Assembly: GCA_000507305.1 (NCBI GenBank)
Contig: DF241125.1
Location: 1 to 64,000, forward strand
Reading direction: 5' to 3'
Source: Breviolum minutum Mf 1.05b.01
Lineage: Eukaryota; Sar; Dinophyceae; Suessiales; Symbiodiniaceae
Length of the DNA: 64,000 bases
Shown here: one piece after another, positions 28,286 to 40,885 of the stretch
Layout: each line of letters begins with the position of its first letter
Numbering within the stretch: the stretch's first letter is position 1
The notes under the pieces: model-generated
Database searches by the model: none
What the model was told of the DNA's origin: nothing
The model's input: only the letters and a program-made list of their open reading frames with translations
Position numbers and translations under genes: made by a program

Positions 28286-30249
28286 TTAGCTATGACAAAA
28301 GCATCTATTTAGTTTAATTTGTCTCGTGCTACTGGTTAGTTACGGTTAGTTGACAGGGAATCCCTTTTGTGGCGCTATTATTGTCGCACAAGCCCAAACA
28401 TCAACCAGCCAGGGCACCCTTTGTTTCTGGCTCATTTTCGTTGGACTCCACCCTTTGGGCACCAAAAATGCAGGTAATTTGATGTTCATGAGGCTCAGAT
28501 TCCTGTTGGAAGAATTCTGGAGAAACACCCTTGAAATTTTGAAATCTTGAAAAAATGATAGCATATGAAATGACATATTACATGATCAACATGTTGAAAC
28601 ATAATAAACTCTCTTTGCAACAATCCAATTTTGATGTTATTCTGGGTGAATTCAACGAAAATCAACAACCTGGACTTTAATCTTGAAATGATTGAAAGGC
28701 AAATTCCTTTACCATTTCACTCCCCAATGAAATGGCAACAAACATCGACAGACTGAAGCCTCCACCGACGCAAAGGTCACTGGTGACTCCTGACGACTTT
28801 GACGGTTGGTATCTTGGGAAGGAACCAAGCGACCAAGATTGATGGCTTGATGGCGAATCAACCTACCCCCCCCCTCATTCAGGCCTTATCTTAGGGGTAC
28901 GTTAGGGGAGGGTAGATTGACTAGCCATGAAAGATTGAACAGATCATGTTTCATCAGGATTTGTTGGATTGTTGGGGCTGATGATTTTGAGATCACTTGA
29001 ATATTCCCCTGAATTTCCATAGGCTGAATATATCACTGGTGCTGCCAGCACTTCAAACACGAAGTTTCGGATGCACCTTGGCAGTCAGCGCCATTGGGAA
29101 AACCTGCCGGCCACAAGTTTTGCACATAGAGGTGATGTGGGATGTCCCATCTTGCCATGATCAATATGGTAGAAACTGTATGAATCTGATCCATATATCA
29201 TTTTGACCCTGCGATATTCCTTGTTGCTACGAACAGCAAAAAAAATCAAATGTTGCTATACAACATAAGTCTGAGGATAATGGACATAATGTAATATTCT
29301 TTCACCAAACCCGGAATTTTTCTGAGTTTTTGTACCAAAGGGAATCACCTCAACTTTTTGTCACCAATCCTGTTGACTTGAGATGTCTTGGAAAAATGAT
29401 CTACCAATGCCCTAGAATTTGAAAAAGCAAAAAAACACGGAGCGTTTGGTTTTCCAAAAGGTTAGCTCCCCATCGGCCAACAGAAAGAATAACAGCAATG
29501 AAAGTATGTTTCACATTTGTTTTCCACATGTTCCAGCCACAAACTTGTTCTTTTAGAGTCACATGCTTCTGATGCATCCAATCAACTGCAAAAAAGAAGT
29601 TGAAATCAACCCGACTTCGAAACCCCGAAGCATTAGTCACTTCAAAAACGATGTCCTGTACACACCCACACAAACATACACACAGTTAGACATGTGTATA
29701 CACCATGGCCATTTGCTAGGACTGTCATCCCAACAAGGTGTTTATTATTGTTGCTCTAAATAATATTAGCCAGAACAATATCGGGTGCTGCGGTCTGATA
29801 TCATCTCATAATCACAATCAAAATTATAACATATCATCATTCATCATTCATCATATCATTGTCAGATCATATTATAAGATACCATATCATCATATTCTGA
29901 TCTCCAAACTAAAACCTGAAATATATATAAATCTCGGCTCCAATGTCATCTTTCAAAATTTCAACACCACGTTGCCACGCACACCTCAGGCGGTTGAGGT
30001 TGTACAATTTGACCACAGGTTTCACAGTTGTGACAATGGCAACCGTAGCTGTCCATCCTCAAATGCAGGGTCACAGGTTGAAGTCCTCCAACAAGAGTCC
30101 AAGTCAATCAGTCAAATCAGGTCAATCTCAAAAGTTGGTGTTTGGTAAAAACTGTAAGCTGTCTACTTTTAGTTGTAGTTCTTTAATTTTAAATCTCTGC
30201 CAAAAACTCTAAAAGAGAAACTATGAGAACCCTTGAACGACCGATTCAA

Positions 30250-30430
30250 GACCCGGGTCCATTGTACATTTTTTTCACAGGCTCCAAATAGATCAACCAA
30301 AGATTTGGTTCAGAGGCAGCTGGTGCATCCATGGGAATTTCAACATACACCCCTTTGATGTACCCTGGAAAAACTTGGCCCCGAGAAGGGCTATCAGCAA
30401 ACCTCATGTTCACCTCAATTAAATCCTTAC
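30250..30430 (-). CDS. Candidate exon, protein-like but unrecognised
   Basis: The minus frame contains MRFADSPSRGQVFPGYIKG, then VYVEIPMDAP and LWLIYLEPVKK, which reads like a folded beta-rich domain. Plus-strand frames over the same bases are also open, and a ttttttcacag acceptor-like site points to the plus strand, so the strand is not certain. No family recognised. Confidence 0.35.
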
Positions 30431-30987
30431 TCTTCCTCCCATGGAAGTGGAAAAAAATATGAAAAAATGATTCCGAAGATGAGTTTAGATTCCATCTCGG
30501 GGTCATTTTCCACCGCGGAAACGTAACCTTTCACGGATGGGGGGGTATGCCCTCGTGAGTTGCTAAGTAGCGAGCAGAAAGAAAGGAAATTTTCACAAAT
30601 CAAATCAATGACTTCTATGAATCTGTGGGCAAATGAAAGAAGTTTATACATACATATGTAAATATATATGTATATATTATATTATATTCATGTCTACTAG
30701 TGAAGTAAGTCTTCAGCTTTCGAAAGTCTTCACAGTTGCAACCCACTTCAAAACTACCCCCCCCCCGCTTCCAAAGAAAAACTCGTACAAACCCAAGCAT
30801 CAAAGTCACACAATCAAAGAGATTGTTCTGTACCCAGTAATCACAATCTTGAGCACCACCTCAATTGAAAAAAAAAAACATCTTTCAGCATGTTTCGTAT
30901 TTTGGTTTTTTCTTCGGAAATAGTGGCTATATCGGTGAGTTGCGGGTTGGTTGTTTTTTTCTGTTGAGTAAACTGGATGATGAAGTA

Positions 30988-31104
30988 TACCACCTGCAAG
31001 GTAGATGACGATCGCCACTCCCATGGATGTCTTGGTTTGTAAAATGGGCCCTTACTATTCGCCACCTTTTGGGAGTGGCGATCGCCATCTACTTTCACCA
31101 CAGA
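30988..31104. mobile_element. Hairpin element, family F
   Basis: Arms gtagatgacgatcgccactc and gagtggcgatcgccatctac, outer ends accacctgc and ttcaccac; centre includes gggccc. Confidence 0.8.
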
Positions 31105-31259
31105 GTAATGCTTTTGTAATGTTTTTTGAAGCTTGTACAATACCTTACGATTCTTACACAAGACGCAGCCTCTGCCAAAATCATACTAATTCTTTATTGT
31201 CATCAAAATCATGTTCTTCCCTGCAAAAGCAAAAACAAAAACAAACGACCCTTGTCATT

Positions 31260-31541
31260 CAAAAAAATAAAAGCTGCCAGGTGAACTTCCCCAACAACCC
31301 TCTGGATATATCTTCAGCACCCAACGGTGGGTTTGCAGAAGATGTTGCAAAGGATTGCCAACAAATCCAACAAACAACATTGATGGTGCTCTTGTGCCAT
31401 GCTCAGTCTTTATGTTGAACAATTTTCACAGGTGAAGCGGGTGAACCCACAACAAAGGGATTGGAAATAAAGTTGAAAGCTGACGACATCGCTTTGGTTG
31501 GACCTGAAAAGAATGTGACCTACCCAAAATTCACAGAGTAG
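31260..31541 (+). CDS. Candidate plus-strand exons, unrecognised protein
   Basis: A frame reads APNGGFAEDVAKDCQQIQ, meets one TGA at 31414, then after a ttttcacag acceptor (ends 31431) reads GEAGEPTTKGLEIKLKADD and ALVGPEKNVTYPKFTE. A donor-like ga|gtagtttg follows at about 31540. The amino-acid mix is strongly protein-like. The number of exons and exact borders are uncertain, and no family is recognised. Confidence 0.4.
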
Positions 31542-31597
31542 TTTGCATTAACCAATTAGTATATGCTAATATATACAGTAGGTATGTGACAACAGAT

Positions 31598-31757
31598 ACC
31601 CTTCACCAACGAAACCTGTCCAAAAAGTTCACTTGGTGAATTCATGAAGGATGTGTTCACTGGAAACGTTTCCCACCGTATTCAACCAATGGAGAACCCA
31701 CTGTTGGATTTAAAGCTTTCCTGGGAATTGTTGAGTTTTACTGCAATGAAAGAAACT
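31598..31757 (+). CDS. Candidate plus-strand exon with frame conflict
   Basis: The first part reads well in one frame (TNETCPKSSLGEFMKDVFTG), the second in another (EPTVGFKAFLGIVEFYCNER). It ends at a strong donor, gatat|gtaagtg. An acacag-like acceptor (gacaacag) precedes it. Either a small indel has broken it or one of the frames is fortuitous. It probably belongs with the exon at 31260-31541; both share a GEPT motif. Confidence 0.35.
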
Positions 31758-31867
31758 ACTACGATAGGGATATGTAAGTGTATGTATATATATACAGTAG
31801 GGAGTATCTAAAGAAGGGATATGTATACATATACAAATATATATAAATATATAGTAGGGATTTATCT

Positions 31868-32092
31868 TTGGCCATTTGGCACCCCTCTGTCATAGTAAAA
31901 AAACATGGTTTTTTTTGTGACCGGGCCCAAAATGTGTGTTCCTTTGGTGAGACCCGGAAGGAGGAAAACATCTTCCGAGCCACACATCTCGCAGGCAATT
32001 GCATCCTGAACGGAGGGTACGGCTACCGGGAAACCAATGGCTTGAAAAACAGCCTGGAAAAGTCCGGGAAAGAACGAACAAGATTTACATAG
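31868..32092 (+). CDS. Candidate plus-strand exon, unrecognised
   Basis: The frame reads NVCSFGETRKEENIFRATH and LAGNCILNGGYGYRETNGL and ends at a TAG at 32090. The composition is protein-like and the stretch is GC-richer than its flanks. No clear acceptor was placed and other frames over part of it are also open. Confidence 0.3.
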   Translation: MAIWHPSVIVKKHGFFCDRAQNVCSFGETRKEENIFRATHLAGNCILNGGYGYRETNGLKNSLEKSGKERTRFT

Positions 32093-33016
32093 ATATTAGA
32101 TATGCATAGATTTACCATGTGCAAGGCTTTTTTTGACAACTTGTAACAGTTCTGAAGTTTGCATCTTTCGCTACTAGAGATTCCTAGAGTAGATCTACAA
32201 TGAAACTCCAGAACTCCCTACGAAGGGAAGCATCTATTTGTTTCATTTTGCGTTTTCGACATCTACCAAAGGAGTAGAATCGGCTTCATGTCAATGGAAC
32301 AAATATATAATCCAACAACTCAACAATGCTCCAAACCGATGATGAAACCATTTCATGATGCTTGGAGTTTAGAAGTTTCTGTGGGAAATCCCAAATACAA
32401 AAAGTAAATCTTGGCCAAATTCCAGACGTGGCATGCCGTGGCCCTTTCAGTCTCCATGAAACTTGCCAGAAGTTCACCTTAACTTGTGTACATTACGCCG
32501 GTCCTTGGTAGTAGCATCCATGTGAACAAAAAACAATGGATCCACTTTTTGCTTGAAACAACCAGGATGTTTGATCTGTAAAACATTCGAAAACCAATCC
32601 AAAACGACACTGCAAACCAGAACATCTCCCTCCATCCATCACTTTCGTGGCCCTGTATTCCACCCCCAGCCTGCACACCAGATGAGTTGGATCGGTTTGT
32701 TTCCTGCCGACAAAAAGTGCAAAAAGTGCCAAGGAAACATCTGGGTAAGCAATCTATTTCACGATGTTGCACTTGATTCTATCCAACTTTTGGTCGTTTC
32801 AACAAATTCTTCAACAAATATCAGCCAACAGGAATCAAGTAGCCTAGCAGGTAAGCCACAAAACAACTATATATATATGTATTAATATATACATTCCATC
32901 AGATCCTGTCGGGTTAGATGACAGGATTCCCATCATGAACAATTCAAAAAAAACTCATCTCTATGAAATTGGCAAAGGGTAGTGAGTAGCGACATTCAAA
33001 AAAAACACAAAAACAG

Positions 33017-33144
33017 TACACTGTGGTCAAAGTAGATTGCGATCGCCACTCCCAAGTTCGGTGGCGAATAGTTTTCGGGGCCCTGATAAAACCAGTACAT
33101 TGGACATAACATGGGAGTTGCGCCATCTATTTTCCAAGTGGTAC
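33017..33144. mobile_element. Hairpin element, family F, diverged
   Basis: Left arm aaagtagattgcgatcgcca, right arm tgggagttgcgccatctatt, TA-flanked ends gtacac and gtggtac. The right arm has lost the gatc core. Confidence 0.65.
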
Positions 33145-34263
33145 AACCCAAACAACCAGGCCGCCCTTTTTGTTCATTACTCCGGTTCCGTCGCACCATG
33201 GATTTTTTCCGAACGCCTCTGGATCCGTCGTATTCATGGTGGTGTTGTCCTAATCGTGGCGTCCAAGTGACTCCTACAAGCCTATAAGCTACTGGCTGTT
33301 GGCCCTCCTGTTTCGCAAGGGGGGGGGGTTCAACTTCCAAAATTAACAGGACCCTTGGCGCAAAAACCAGGGTTCCGGTATAACTAACCATTGAAGCTTG
33401 ACATGATCAACTGCTCGTGGCTTTCTCGTGGTAGCAAGATTTGGGAATGTGTGGTAACAACCTGGTTAAGCAAATCGCAAAACCCTAAAGCCCACTTTGT
33501 ATCCATTCTTATCTTCCTTACTCGAATGTTGCCGGGGTCGTCCACCCACCAAGATTTTCTGGGCGATGTACAATTTGTGAACTTTCACCCAGGCGTCTAT
33601 CATAGTCGATTCTCAGCTCTTTGCAAGATTCATGGCAAATTTCAACAGAGCCTGCTCTGGTTCTAAGAGAGTGCTGTCATGAAACCTTGTTTCACACTAA
33701 CAAAAGCATCCAACCTTGAAGTCATTATAGCCAGTGTGGAAAAAAAACACACCAAGGATCTTGGGATATTATGGTTAAAATGGAAACTATCTCAACATCC
33801 ACAGGTTCCACCATCTGCCCTTCGTCTCGTCAACACATCAGCTGTCTTGGGGTTTTCGATGAATTCCACAAAAAGTTCACGCGGTTTTTACTCCCTTAGT
33901 TTACAGGACATCGGTCCCCTTGTTGCTGGGGATATTTGCGTCGGCCATTAAACGGGAATTAAACGGCCCATTCAATTGAACCAAACAGAGTTTGCCACAT
34001 TGCACCACATTTTGACCCATGTTTTGAGACTTTTGATCATATTAAGAGATGCATATTCTGGGCATCAAACTTCCTATTAAACCCAAGTGCCTTTGGCCAT
34101 GTTCAAAACGAAAACAACACAAACAAAACACACCTAATACATTCAGGATTAAGAACTCCCATCAAAATTCAAGCATCTCAAATTGGAACTCTTGCATAAA
34201 TTCATCAGAGAAATGCCTATAATTCTTGGGGTGATCAAAGACGATTATTCAAACATGATTATT

Positions 34264-34375
34264 TACACCCCCGAAGTTTAACAGCTCGCCCCTGAAACAT
34301 GATGGTTGGAAAACGATCCTTTCCCTTTGCGGCCCGGCAAAGTTTCAGGGTGCTGTTAAACTTCCAGGGAGTAAA
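34264..34375. mobile_element. Hairpin element, family C variant
   Basis: Ends tacacccccgaagtttaaca and tgttaaacttccagggagta. The inner part (gcggcccggcaaagtttcag) is shared with a fragment at 22893-22940. Confidence 0.75.
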
Positions 34376-34609
34376 CATGATTTATTGCTGTGTCAATATT
34401 TTTTGTAGCAATTTTCTTGGTTGATTTCTCCAGTCCCATATGGCATGTTAGAAAGATTCCCAACTGCCTCGGTAGGCTCCACGGTGGTCACCGGCGCCTG
34501 AAGGAAACTGATACAAACACCACGCTTGGAAATGGGTCACATAAAAATTGCAAGATGCTTGAAATCTATAAAAATATGAAACTTTATGTAGATATCAACA
34601 TTTGGTAAT

Positions 34610-34717
34610 TTACACCCCCTAAATTCAACATGGAACCTGAAAATAAGTCCCTGGAAAAGGAAAGTCCATTTGGAAACCATTATTTTCAGGTTCCATGTTA
34701 AATTTGGGGGGTGTAAT
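34610..34717. mobile_element. Hairpin element, family C, best-preserved copy
   Basis: Ends tacaccccctaaattcaaca and gttaaatttggggggtgta; inner arms catggaacctgaaaataa and ttattttcaggttccatg. TA at both edges. Confidence 0.85.
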
Positions 34718-34955
34718 ACCATACAGATACATGTAAATATAATATATGAATATATGTATATATGAGTATATTAATGTATACATATATAAAGAAATATATT
34801 ATATATAATATCAATGTGTATCTGCAACTTAGTCTCATTGTTCTTTCTTCAATTTCAATCTCTCACTGCACATATCTTCCTTGGTGTATCATGGTCCCCA
34901 AGATCCCGCCTCCGTGGGGTGCACATCCTTGGTGGTTGGAAAAGATTCCCGGCCA

Positions 34956-34969
34956 CTAAAATACCCCAC
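34956..34969 (-). CDS. Terminal exon of minus-strand gene (very short)
   Basis: After the family B intron the AG at 34971-34970 opens GTGGGGTATTTTAG, completing a Gly codon and ending at TAG (34958-34956). Support is only phase and splice-site consistency, so the true 3' exon may differ. Confidence 0.3.
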
Positions 34970-35076
34970 CTACCAGTAGTTGGTGGTTGAACCAACGCCT
35001 TTGAAAAACATGAGTCAAATTGGATCAGTTCCCCAGGTTAGGGTCGAAAATGAAGCGTATTTTTCAAAACCACCAC
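34970..35076 (-). mobile_element. Hairpin element family B acting as a 107-bp intron
   Basis: On the minus strand the exon ends CTAG and the element starts GTGGTGGTTTTG, the same donor context as at 22507. The right end is tggttcaaccaccaactac followed by TGGTAG. TA flanks are present (agTAgtt and ccTAgtt on the plus strand). Confidence 0.55.
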
Positions 35077-35253
35077 CTAGTTTTATTAGTTGGGCGCATA
35101 TTTTCGACAAGTTTGTCCTGAAAAAGTCACTGCCAATGTCGATTTGGGATCCCTGAGTTGTCGATTTCTTGCCCTCTAAACTCTTCAAGTTTTCATTCAC
35201 AGAATCTCCTTGAAACTGTACCAATGTTGCAAGGACCCCGCATAAAACCACCA
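35077..35253 (-). CDS. Exon of minus-strand gene, unrecognised protein
   Basis: Bounded by a ccctgcag acceptor (AG 35255-35254) and a CTAG|GTGGTGG donor. The frame reads VVLCGVLATLVQFQGDSVN, then NENLKSLEGKKSTTQGSQ and FRTNLSKICAQLIKL. It joins the exon at 35509-35813 in phase (TTC A|TG GTG). A hydrophobic start is followed by a polar helix-rich stretch. No domain recognised. Confidence 0.6.
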
Positions 35254-35508
35254 CTGCAGGGAAGGGTTTTGGTCAATTCAATTTGTCCAAAAAAATGGCT
35301 CTGGGGATGAAAATGATTGCGAAAGAAAGTTCGAAACAGAACTAACAGAACGTAGTGGAAAGGAACATGGGGAAACTGTTGAAGAGTGGACCCGTGGATG
35401 ATTCAGACCCTGGAATTATCACGTGAGTTAGTGTTTTTAGTAGACATCTGGCCAAATTATAATATTTCACCAACCTAGGTTTCACTGAAATAAGGGGATT
35501 TCGCTTAC

Positions 35509-35813
35509 TGAACCACCATTTGGGGCCCAGGTCGTGTGAGGTCGCTATGATTTGACCAGATACATGTTCATCAACAAAATCAACGATCCAACCCCGTGAC
35601 TCATATCTTTCTTGGTTACCAATTTCACCACAGAAAACGAGTTCGTTTGGCAGATTGAATTGGTGGAAATCCTCACAAAAAAAAAACTGACCAACCAAAG
35701 GTTGGTAGAATACAAATCCGCTAACCCAAGGGTAGTTAAGGGACAAATTGTATCTGAGAAACCAGATCCTATGGCCTGTAGCTCCCCCATGACAAAAGTT
35801 GGATCCAGAGCCC
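35509..35813 (-). CDS. Exon of minus-strand gene with a homopolymer frame break
   Basis: The acceptor tataccag ends at 35814 and the donor TTCA|GTAAGC lies at 35508. The first part reads LDPTFVMGELQAIGSGFSD and PLTTLGLADLYSTNLWL; the second, in another frame, reads FNLPNELVFCGEIGNQERYE and IVDFVDEHVSGQIIATS. The break coincides with a run of ten T (minus strand) at about 35677-35686, so an indel, real or from sequencing, is likely. The 20 bases between the two parts are too few for a normal intron. Function unknown. Confidence 0.55.
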
Positions 35814-35819
35814 CTGGTA

Positions 35820-37011
35820 TATAGTGATTCCGATGTGCCGTTGCGGGCCCTCAACTTTTTTTGAGGCCCCCAAAAAACAACACAAAAACGTAACGCCTTC
35901 CAAGTGAAAGCTTCGTTTGATTCGTTTCAATATATTCAATATTTGATTCGTTTCAAGGAGTGGTATCTTTCCTCGTCAGCTTCCTCGTGGCGAAATTGAT
36001 TCTACCCTATCCCTCAACCTGACATAGGTATCGAAAATCCACCATTCATGCATTTTCTCTGCTAGCACCCACCATTTCAATGGGTGATGTTTTCTACGGT
36101 AAGTAGGGGTGGAGCCACTCATTCGAAAAATCTCCTAAGAATCATGAGATCTAACAACGGATTCTTTCCAGATCCCAGAAAAAAACGAAAAAACAAAGAA
36201 CAACAAGTTGAGGTACTTCAACATTCAAAAATAACACACAACTTGAATCACCCAAAAATCATCCAACTATCAAGTTGTTGTAGTCTCTTTTGATGAAAAA
36301 AACTCATCCGCCAAAAAAATGACGTCTTTAATCTTCACATGTCAAACCTTTGTGATGGTTTTTGAAAAAAGGTCTTTCCCTGGATCCAAGGTACATCATT
36401 GATACAACGACAACCTGTACAATCACAGGAATCTAATGGAGCAGCTTGACACCTGAGAAATTCACAGAGATTGAAGGCCCATTGGGTCAAGTTCAACCGG
36501 CAAGTTGATTGAAGGGGGGGGGGTTTTGCATCATCCAGGTGCCAGGTGGATTTTTTAGGAGAGTCATTTGGAGAGATGTATTGTTTCTAGATTTTTGGGG
36601 AAACATTTTGAAACAACACGTGATGTACTTTCTAGATTCTCTTATTGCGACCTGAAGTAAATTGGAGACTGCTTGATTGTGAAGAGAAAATTGTGGCGAT
36701 GACCAACATGTTGAGGTCTAATGATAAAACTCGGAGAAAAAGAACTGTGAGATTTTTGAGGGAAAAAAAGCTTAACTGGCTAGCAGGATTTCGTCCATGA
36801 ACCATATCATTTGCACCACCCTGGTTGCAGTCAATTCCAACTGTATTGATTTATCGTAATCCCATGTACCAAACTACTACAGTAAACTCTCTAGTCTTTG
36901 AACTGACAGGGGTGATGCTCCTAGATTGCACGGGGCTTCCTTTCAAATTCCACAACAAATTCCACAACAACAACAACAACAAATTCCACAACAACGACAA
37001 CAACAAATTCC

Positions 37012-37062
<51 letters not shown>

Positions 37063-38400
37063 TCAACAACAACAACAACAATACAACAGAAAGAAATGCA
37101 AGATAAAGAAATGCAACTGAAACACTTGACTAACTGAAGTGTTTTTGGGGGACTGGGGGCATTCCATAAAATTCAAGCTTTACATAAAATTGCTGATGGC
37201 ACCAAGCCAGGGCGATATGTATATATTCAAAGTTCATCAAGCACATGTAACACTGAGTACCCAAAGATTTAGTGGACCTGGATTCATGGTATGCTTACCA
37301 ACAGAAGTACCTGAAACAAAATCCAAATGGAACTAGATGCAGTAATGGTTCACATATACCAGTCTACGAATAACTCTATACACACATATAACTGGACCAT
37401 ATGTCCATATTGTGATCAGGCATACATATGTAGTATAAATACAGTAAGATACGGTAAGTACTAGGTATAGTATAGATCTACTAACATACATCTATAATCT
37501 ACATCTAATAAATATTCTAGCCCGGCATGACATGCGTATGATCTTTCTAAAACCCCCCCAAAAAAAAAACGTCATAAATCGCCAATCCACTGGGGATACC
37601 CACCTCATCCCATGAAGGATCGCCCAAAAGTCACAGCTATGTCCGTTACAAGTGTTGCTGCAACTTGGAATATCCTCAAAAGACTGGGAGGTCATTGGGA
37701 TGTCATGGGATGCTGGGGCGACATGGGCTCCCCAAAAAAACACCGGGGTTGGGACAGTTGAATCAAAGCCTATTTAAGGTTGAAAGCTTTTGGAGGGTTT
37801 TTGATACAGTAGAAAAAAACTTTCCAAGAAAATTACAACACACCCCAAGAGCACACCCCAGGCAATCCCCTTGGCCAACTATGAAAGGAATCCCATTGTA
37901 GCCTGTTGGTAAAGGTTTAGGGGTGTGTTCCAAAGGTGTGTTGAAACAACCTTAGAAACTTGAGACACTCGAAGGGTTCGTAAATAATTGATTTTCATAA
38001 TGGGTAATTTGATAATCCTTATAAGATCTTCTAAAGATAGTGTAACATGCTCAATGACCGAAACAATCAGGGTCATGTTGACTCCTCTAAATTTGAAATG
38101 CATATTGTTTTTTAAGGAAGCAATCATAAAACAAGAAAACTTATGTTTCTAAGAAACCTTGCCAACCAGTCACCAAAAAAGGTTGTTTACCACACATATC
38201 TTGACGCCATCAAACTTCCAAAGGCAACCATACCCCGTTGCCCCTTCCAAAATCGCCAAAGGATCTAAAGCACAGGCGCTCCCTCTACAATCGCATTGGT
38301 AGTAGTCCTGTAGGATGGAACTGTTGATGATGATGGAAGAGAAATCTGGAGAAAATCAATTATGATATCTGTTTGGATGGTGATTAAAAAACAATGTAAA
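35820..38400. other. Mostly non-coding stretch with a CAA-rich tract
   Basis: No clear gene. The CAA tract at 36950-37086 is open on the plus strand (IPQQQQQ-type), and 37180-37336 has a protein-like frame (GPGFMVCLPTEVPETKSKW), but no splice borders were convincing. Confidence 0.35.
36950..37086. repeat. (CAA)n-rich imperfect microsatellite
   Basis: Repeats of caacaa interspersed with attccacaa and catcaa units. In one plus frame it gives IPQQ repeated in a poly-Gln context. Confidence 0.9.
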
Positions 38401-38401
38401 A

Positions 38402-38479
38402 CTAGTTGGCGGTTTCAACCCATCTGAAAAATTTGAGTCAAAAAATGGAATCTTCCCCAAGTGGGAAACCACCACCCAG
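38402..38479. mobile_element. Hairpin element, family B, shortened
   Basis: Ends ctagttggcggtttcaaccc and gggaaaccaccacccag, with the B interior gaaaaatttgagtcaaa. Confidence 0.7.
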
Positions 38480-40834
38480 AAAATTCCAGTGGTCAAAAAT
38501 CATCAAGCTCAACTCAACTAGCCGAGGTTCTGTTCCCGTCAACAGTATTAGGTTAATCTGAAGTTGTTCGGGGTGTCGTGAGGAGAATGCTCCCAACAAA
38601 AACATGGGAGCTTTTAAGGTGAGAGAATTACTAATAGATATACGATATATTATCTAATCTATGTATAATTTAGCTAATTGATCAAATTGATATGTGTCTC
38701 AAAATTTCAAGACCCCAGAAATGACCTCCCAATGCGCTTGATGTTCGATTCTGAAACCAATGAGACACACCTGTAAGTGGGAGGCATGAACATCATCTGT
38801 GACACCGGGTGATATAGAATCAAAGACACTGCCGGCTTCCTTCTCTGCTCTGAAGATATCCCTTGTTGTGGGGTGGCAACTCTTCCCAAAGTCTCCAGGT
38901 GATAAATGTAAACATGTGTTGAAACCGTCATCATCACCTATATACTTGCAGTATATGTTATCTGAACATAAAGTATGCAAAAATAAACATCATCATAATC
39001 ATAATCCCAAGGTATCTTTTGTATCACTAACAAAACTCCCGTTTTCGGACCATATACACCACATACGTCCCCGCCACCTGTAGCGAACGAAACCGAAACA
39101 TCCGCACATCCGGGTGGTTCTCGCCTGGAGAACCTCACAGGAATAGCCACTGGCAGCCCAATAGTCACAGTCATGTTCAAAACCTCAAGCAGTTGATGCG
39201 TCGTTCAGACCCTCACCCTGGACCTAGACCCCTACCGCCGTTAAGAATGGTTCCCTTCCGGAAAAATGGGTATGTCACCGGTCACCTACCCAATGACAAT
39301 GATTTCAGAAAGTGAGACACCATTGGGGTTTTTCTTTTAAACATATCCTCATTTGAGTCTCAATATTGTCAGTTAGAACTGCAGATTCGATTCCCAGAAT
39401 TCCATCAAAACTGGGTCCCTTATTGTTAGGGATGAAGGACCATGAGGTTTCATAGCCTGCCGGGATGTAAGACCTCTTATGACGCTGTCACGGTCGATGC
39501 CGTTGTGATTTTACGGCCCAGTTCACCAAAATCATCCGCATCCAAAAAGGTCGCTTTCAACTTGGCGGCTATGAGTTTCATGAAGAGATCTACAAGAAAC
39601 CTACCATTATCAAAGCTATATCTTTCGATCATCAGGTAGTTTTCGTCTCTACCATTGATAGCTTCAACGAATCAACGCATCCATACGTATTCAGAGGCAT
39701 TCAACAATTCCACACCCACAACAACGAAAACACGTTGACGACCACAAAAAAAAGCGCTTCCCTTCAAAAGATCTTCCACCGAACAATGAATCGCAGAGTT
39801 GTCAATCGTCCGTATATGTACATAATTTCAGCTCTTTTTTTCCAAGCTTTTCGATTCAAAAAAAAAACAGCCTAAAGTTGTGGTGAGACACAACTCGCCT
39901 TTATTGGGATCCAAGGAACAATTAGGATGCTCCGTCTCATTCGTTTCATTCATCTCCTTCTCATGTCGTTGGACACCAGTCTCGCTCAGCGAAATATCCA
40001 CTGGCGCCTTTGGTGGCCTTCCAATCACGAATCATGAGAATCCGAAGGAAGTACAGCAACTCCCTTCGAAAAAGAAAGGCCCAATGGATTTAGACAAGTA
40101 CTTTACATAGATTTTCAGCATGTCATTGAACTACAATTAAAGAATCAATGGAAAAACCCTATGCCATGAAATCCTTGGTTCATGAGATTCACACAATTCG
40201 ATTGCATAATCCCTCAAGGGAGTCTAGAACCCCGAGGGTGGGTCAACTCCCCCCGGTTCTTTGACTCAACCCTGGACCGATAAAACTCACCAAGTAGGGC
40301 CCCATGTCTTGAAGTACGGTAGAGGGGTGCTGGTCCAACGGCCGGGTACTATTAGTAAAGCCCCTCCTAGCCCCTTGAAATTACCATGGATGGGGTTGGA
40401 CCCTCCCACTTTCTGCTGGAAATTTCAAAGGGGGATGCTTTGCCTTTAAAAAAAAATGTCCAAATTCTGCATTTGAACAGTTTCCTCAAAGGATGTACTC
40501 AGCATGACGACCGTCTGGCTTTTCCACTATCGTGTTTAAACAACCCTTCTCAACCACCTTTCGTGTTGTGTAGATGTTCGAAGTCGTAAACTCTGGATTT
40601 TCCTAACCTTTCCCATCATATTTGGTTAGGAGACATCTTCCCGAATTAAAAAAAACGTTTCCGGAAACACAAATTCCCGTTTTGTTTATGGATTGGATAA
40701 TCTTACCAAATATTTGCGAGACCTACCCTAGAGGCGATAGCGATGGGGGAAACATGAGACAAAGACAATTGTTTAAACGATTTGTTTGATGATGACGATA
40801 TAAAAAAGGACAATGGCAATTGGCAATAAGAATC

Positions 40835-40883
<49 letters not shown>
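40835..40883. repeat. (GAT)n microsatellite
   Basis: A perfect run of about 16 GAT triplets. Confidence 0.95.

Positions 40884-40885
<2 letters not shown>

Larger units (their letters stand above)
22575..30240. other. Mostly non-coding stretch with satellite, assembly gap and repeats
   Basis: No gene is clearly supported. Contents listed separately: a repeated-block cluster at 22672, a short satellite at 23097 with a gap, family D copies at 25215 and 28184, and a CAC/ACC microsatellite at 26893. A 50-bp piece at 22893-22940 resembles the right half of the family C copy at 34264. AT dinucleotide tracts occur near 25186. Confidence 0.4.
32100..34940. other. Stretch with weak coding signals and hairpin elements
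   Basis: Weak plus-strand coding at about 32580-32750 reads PACTPDELDRFVSCRQKVQ and ends at a gtaagc donor near 32752. Another frame at 33808-33951 follows an acceptor-like atccacag and ends in a stop. Neither is recognised. Family F and C elements at 33017, 34264 and 34610 are listed separately. Confidence 0.3.
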
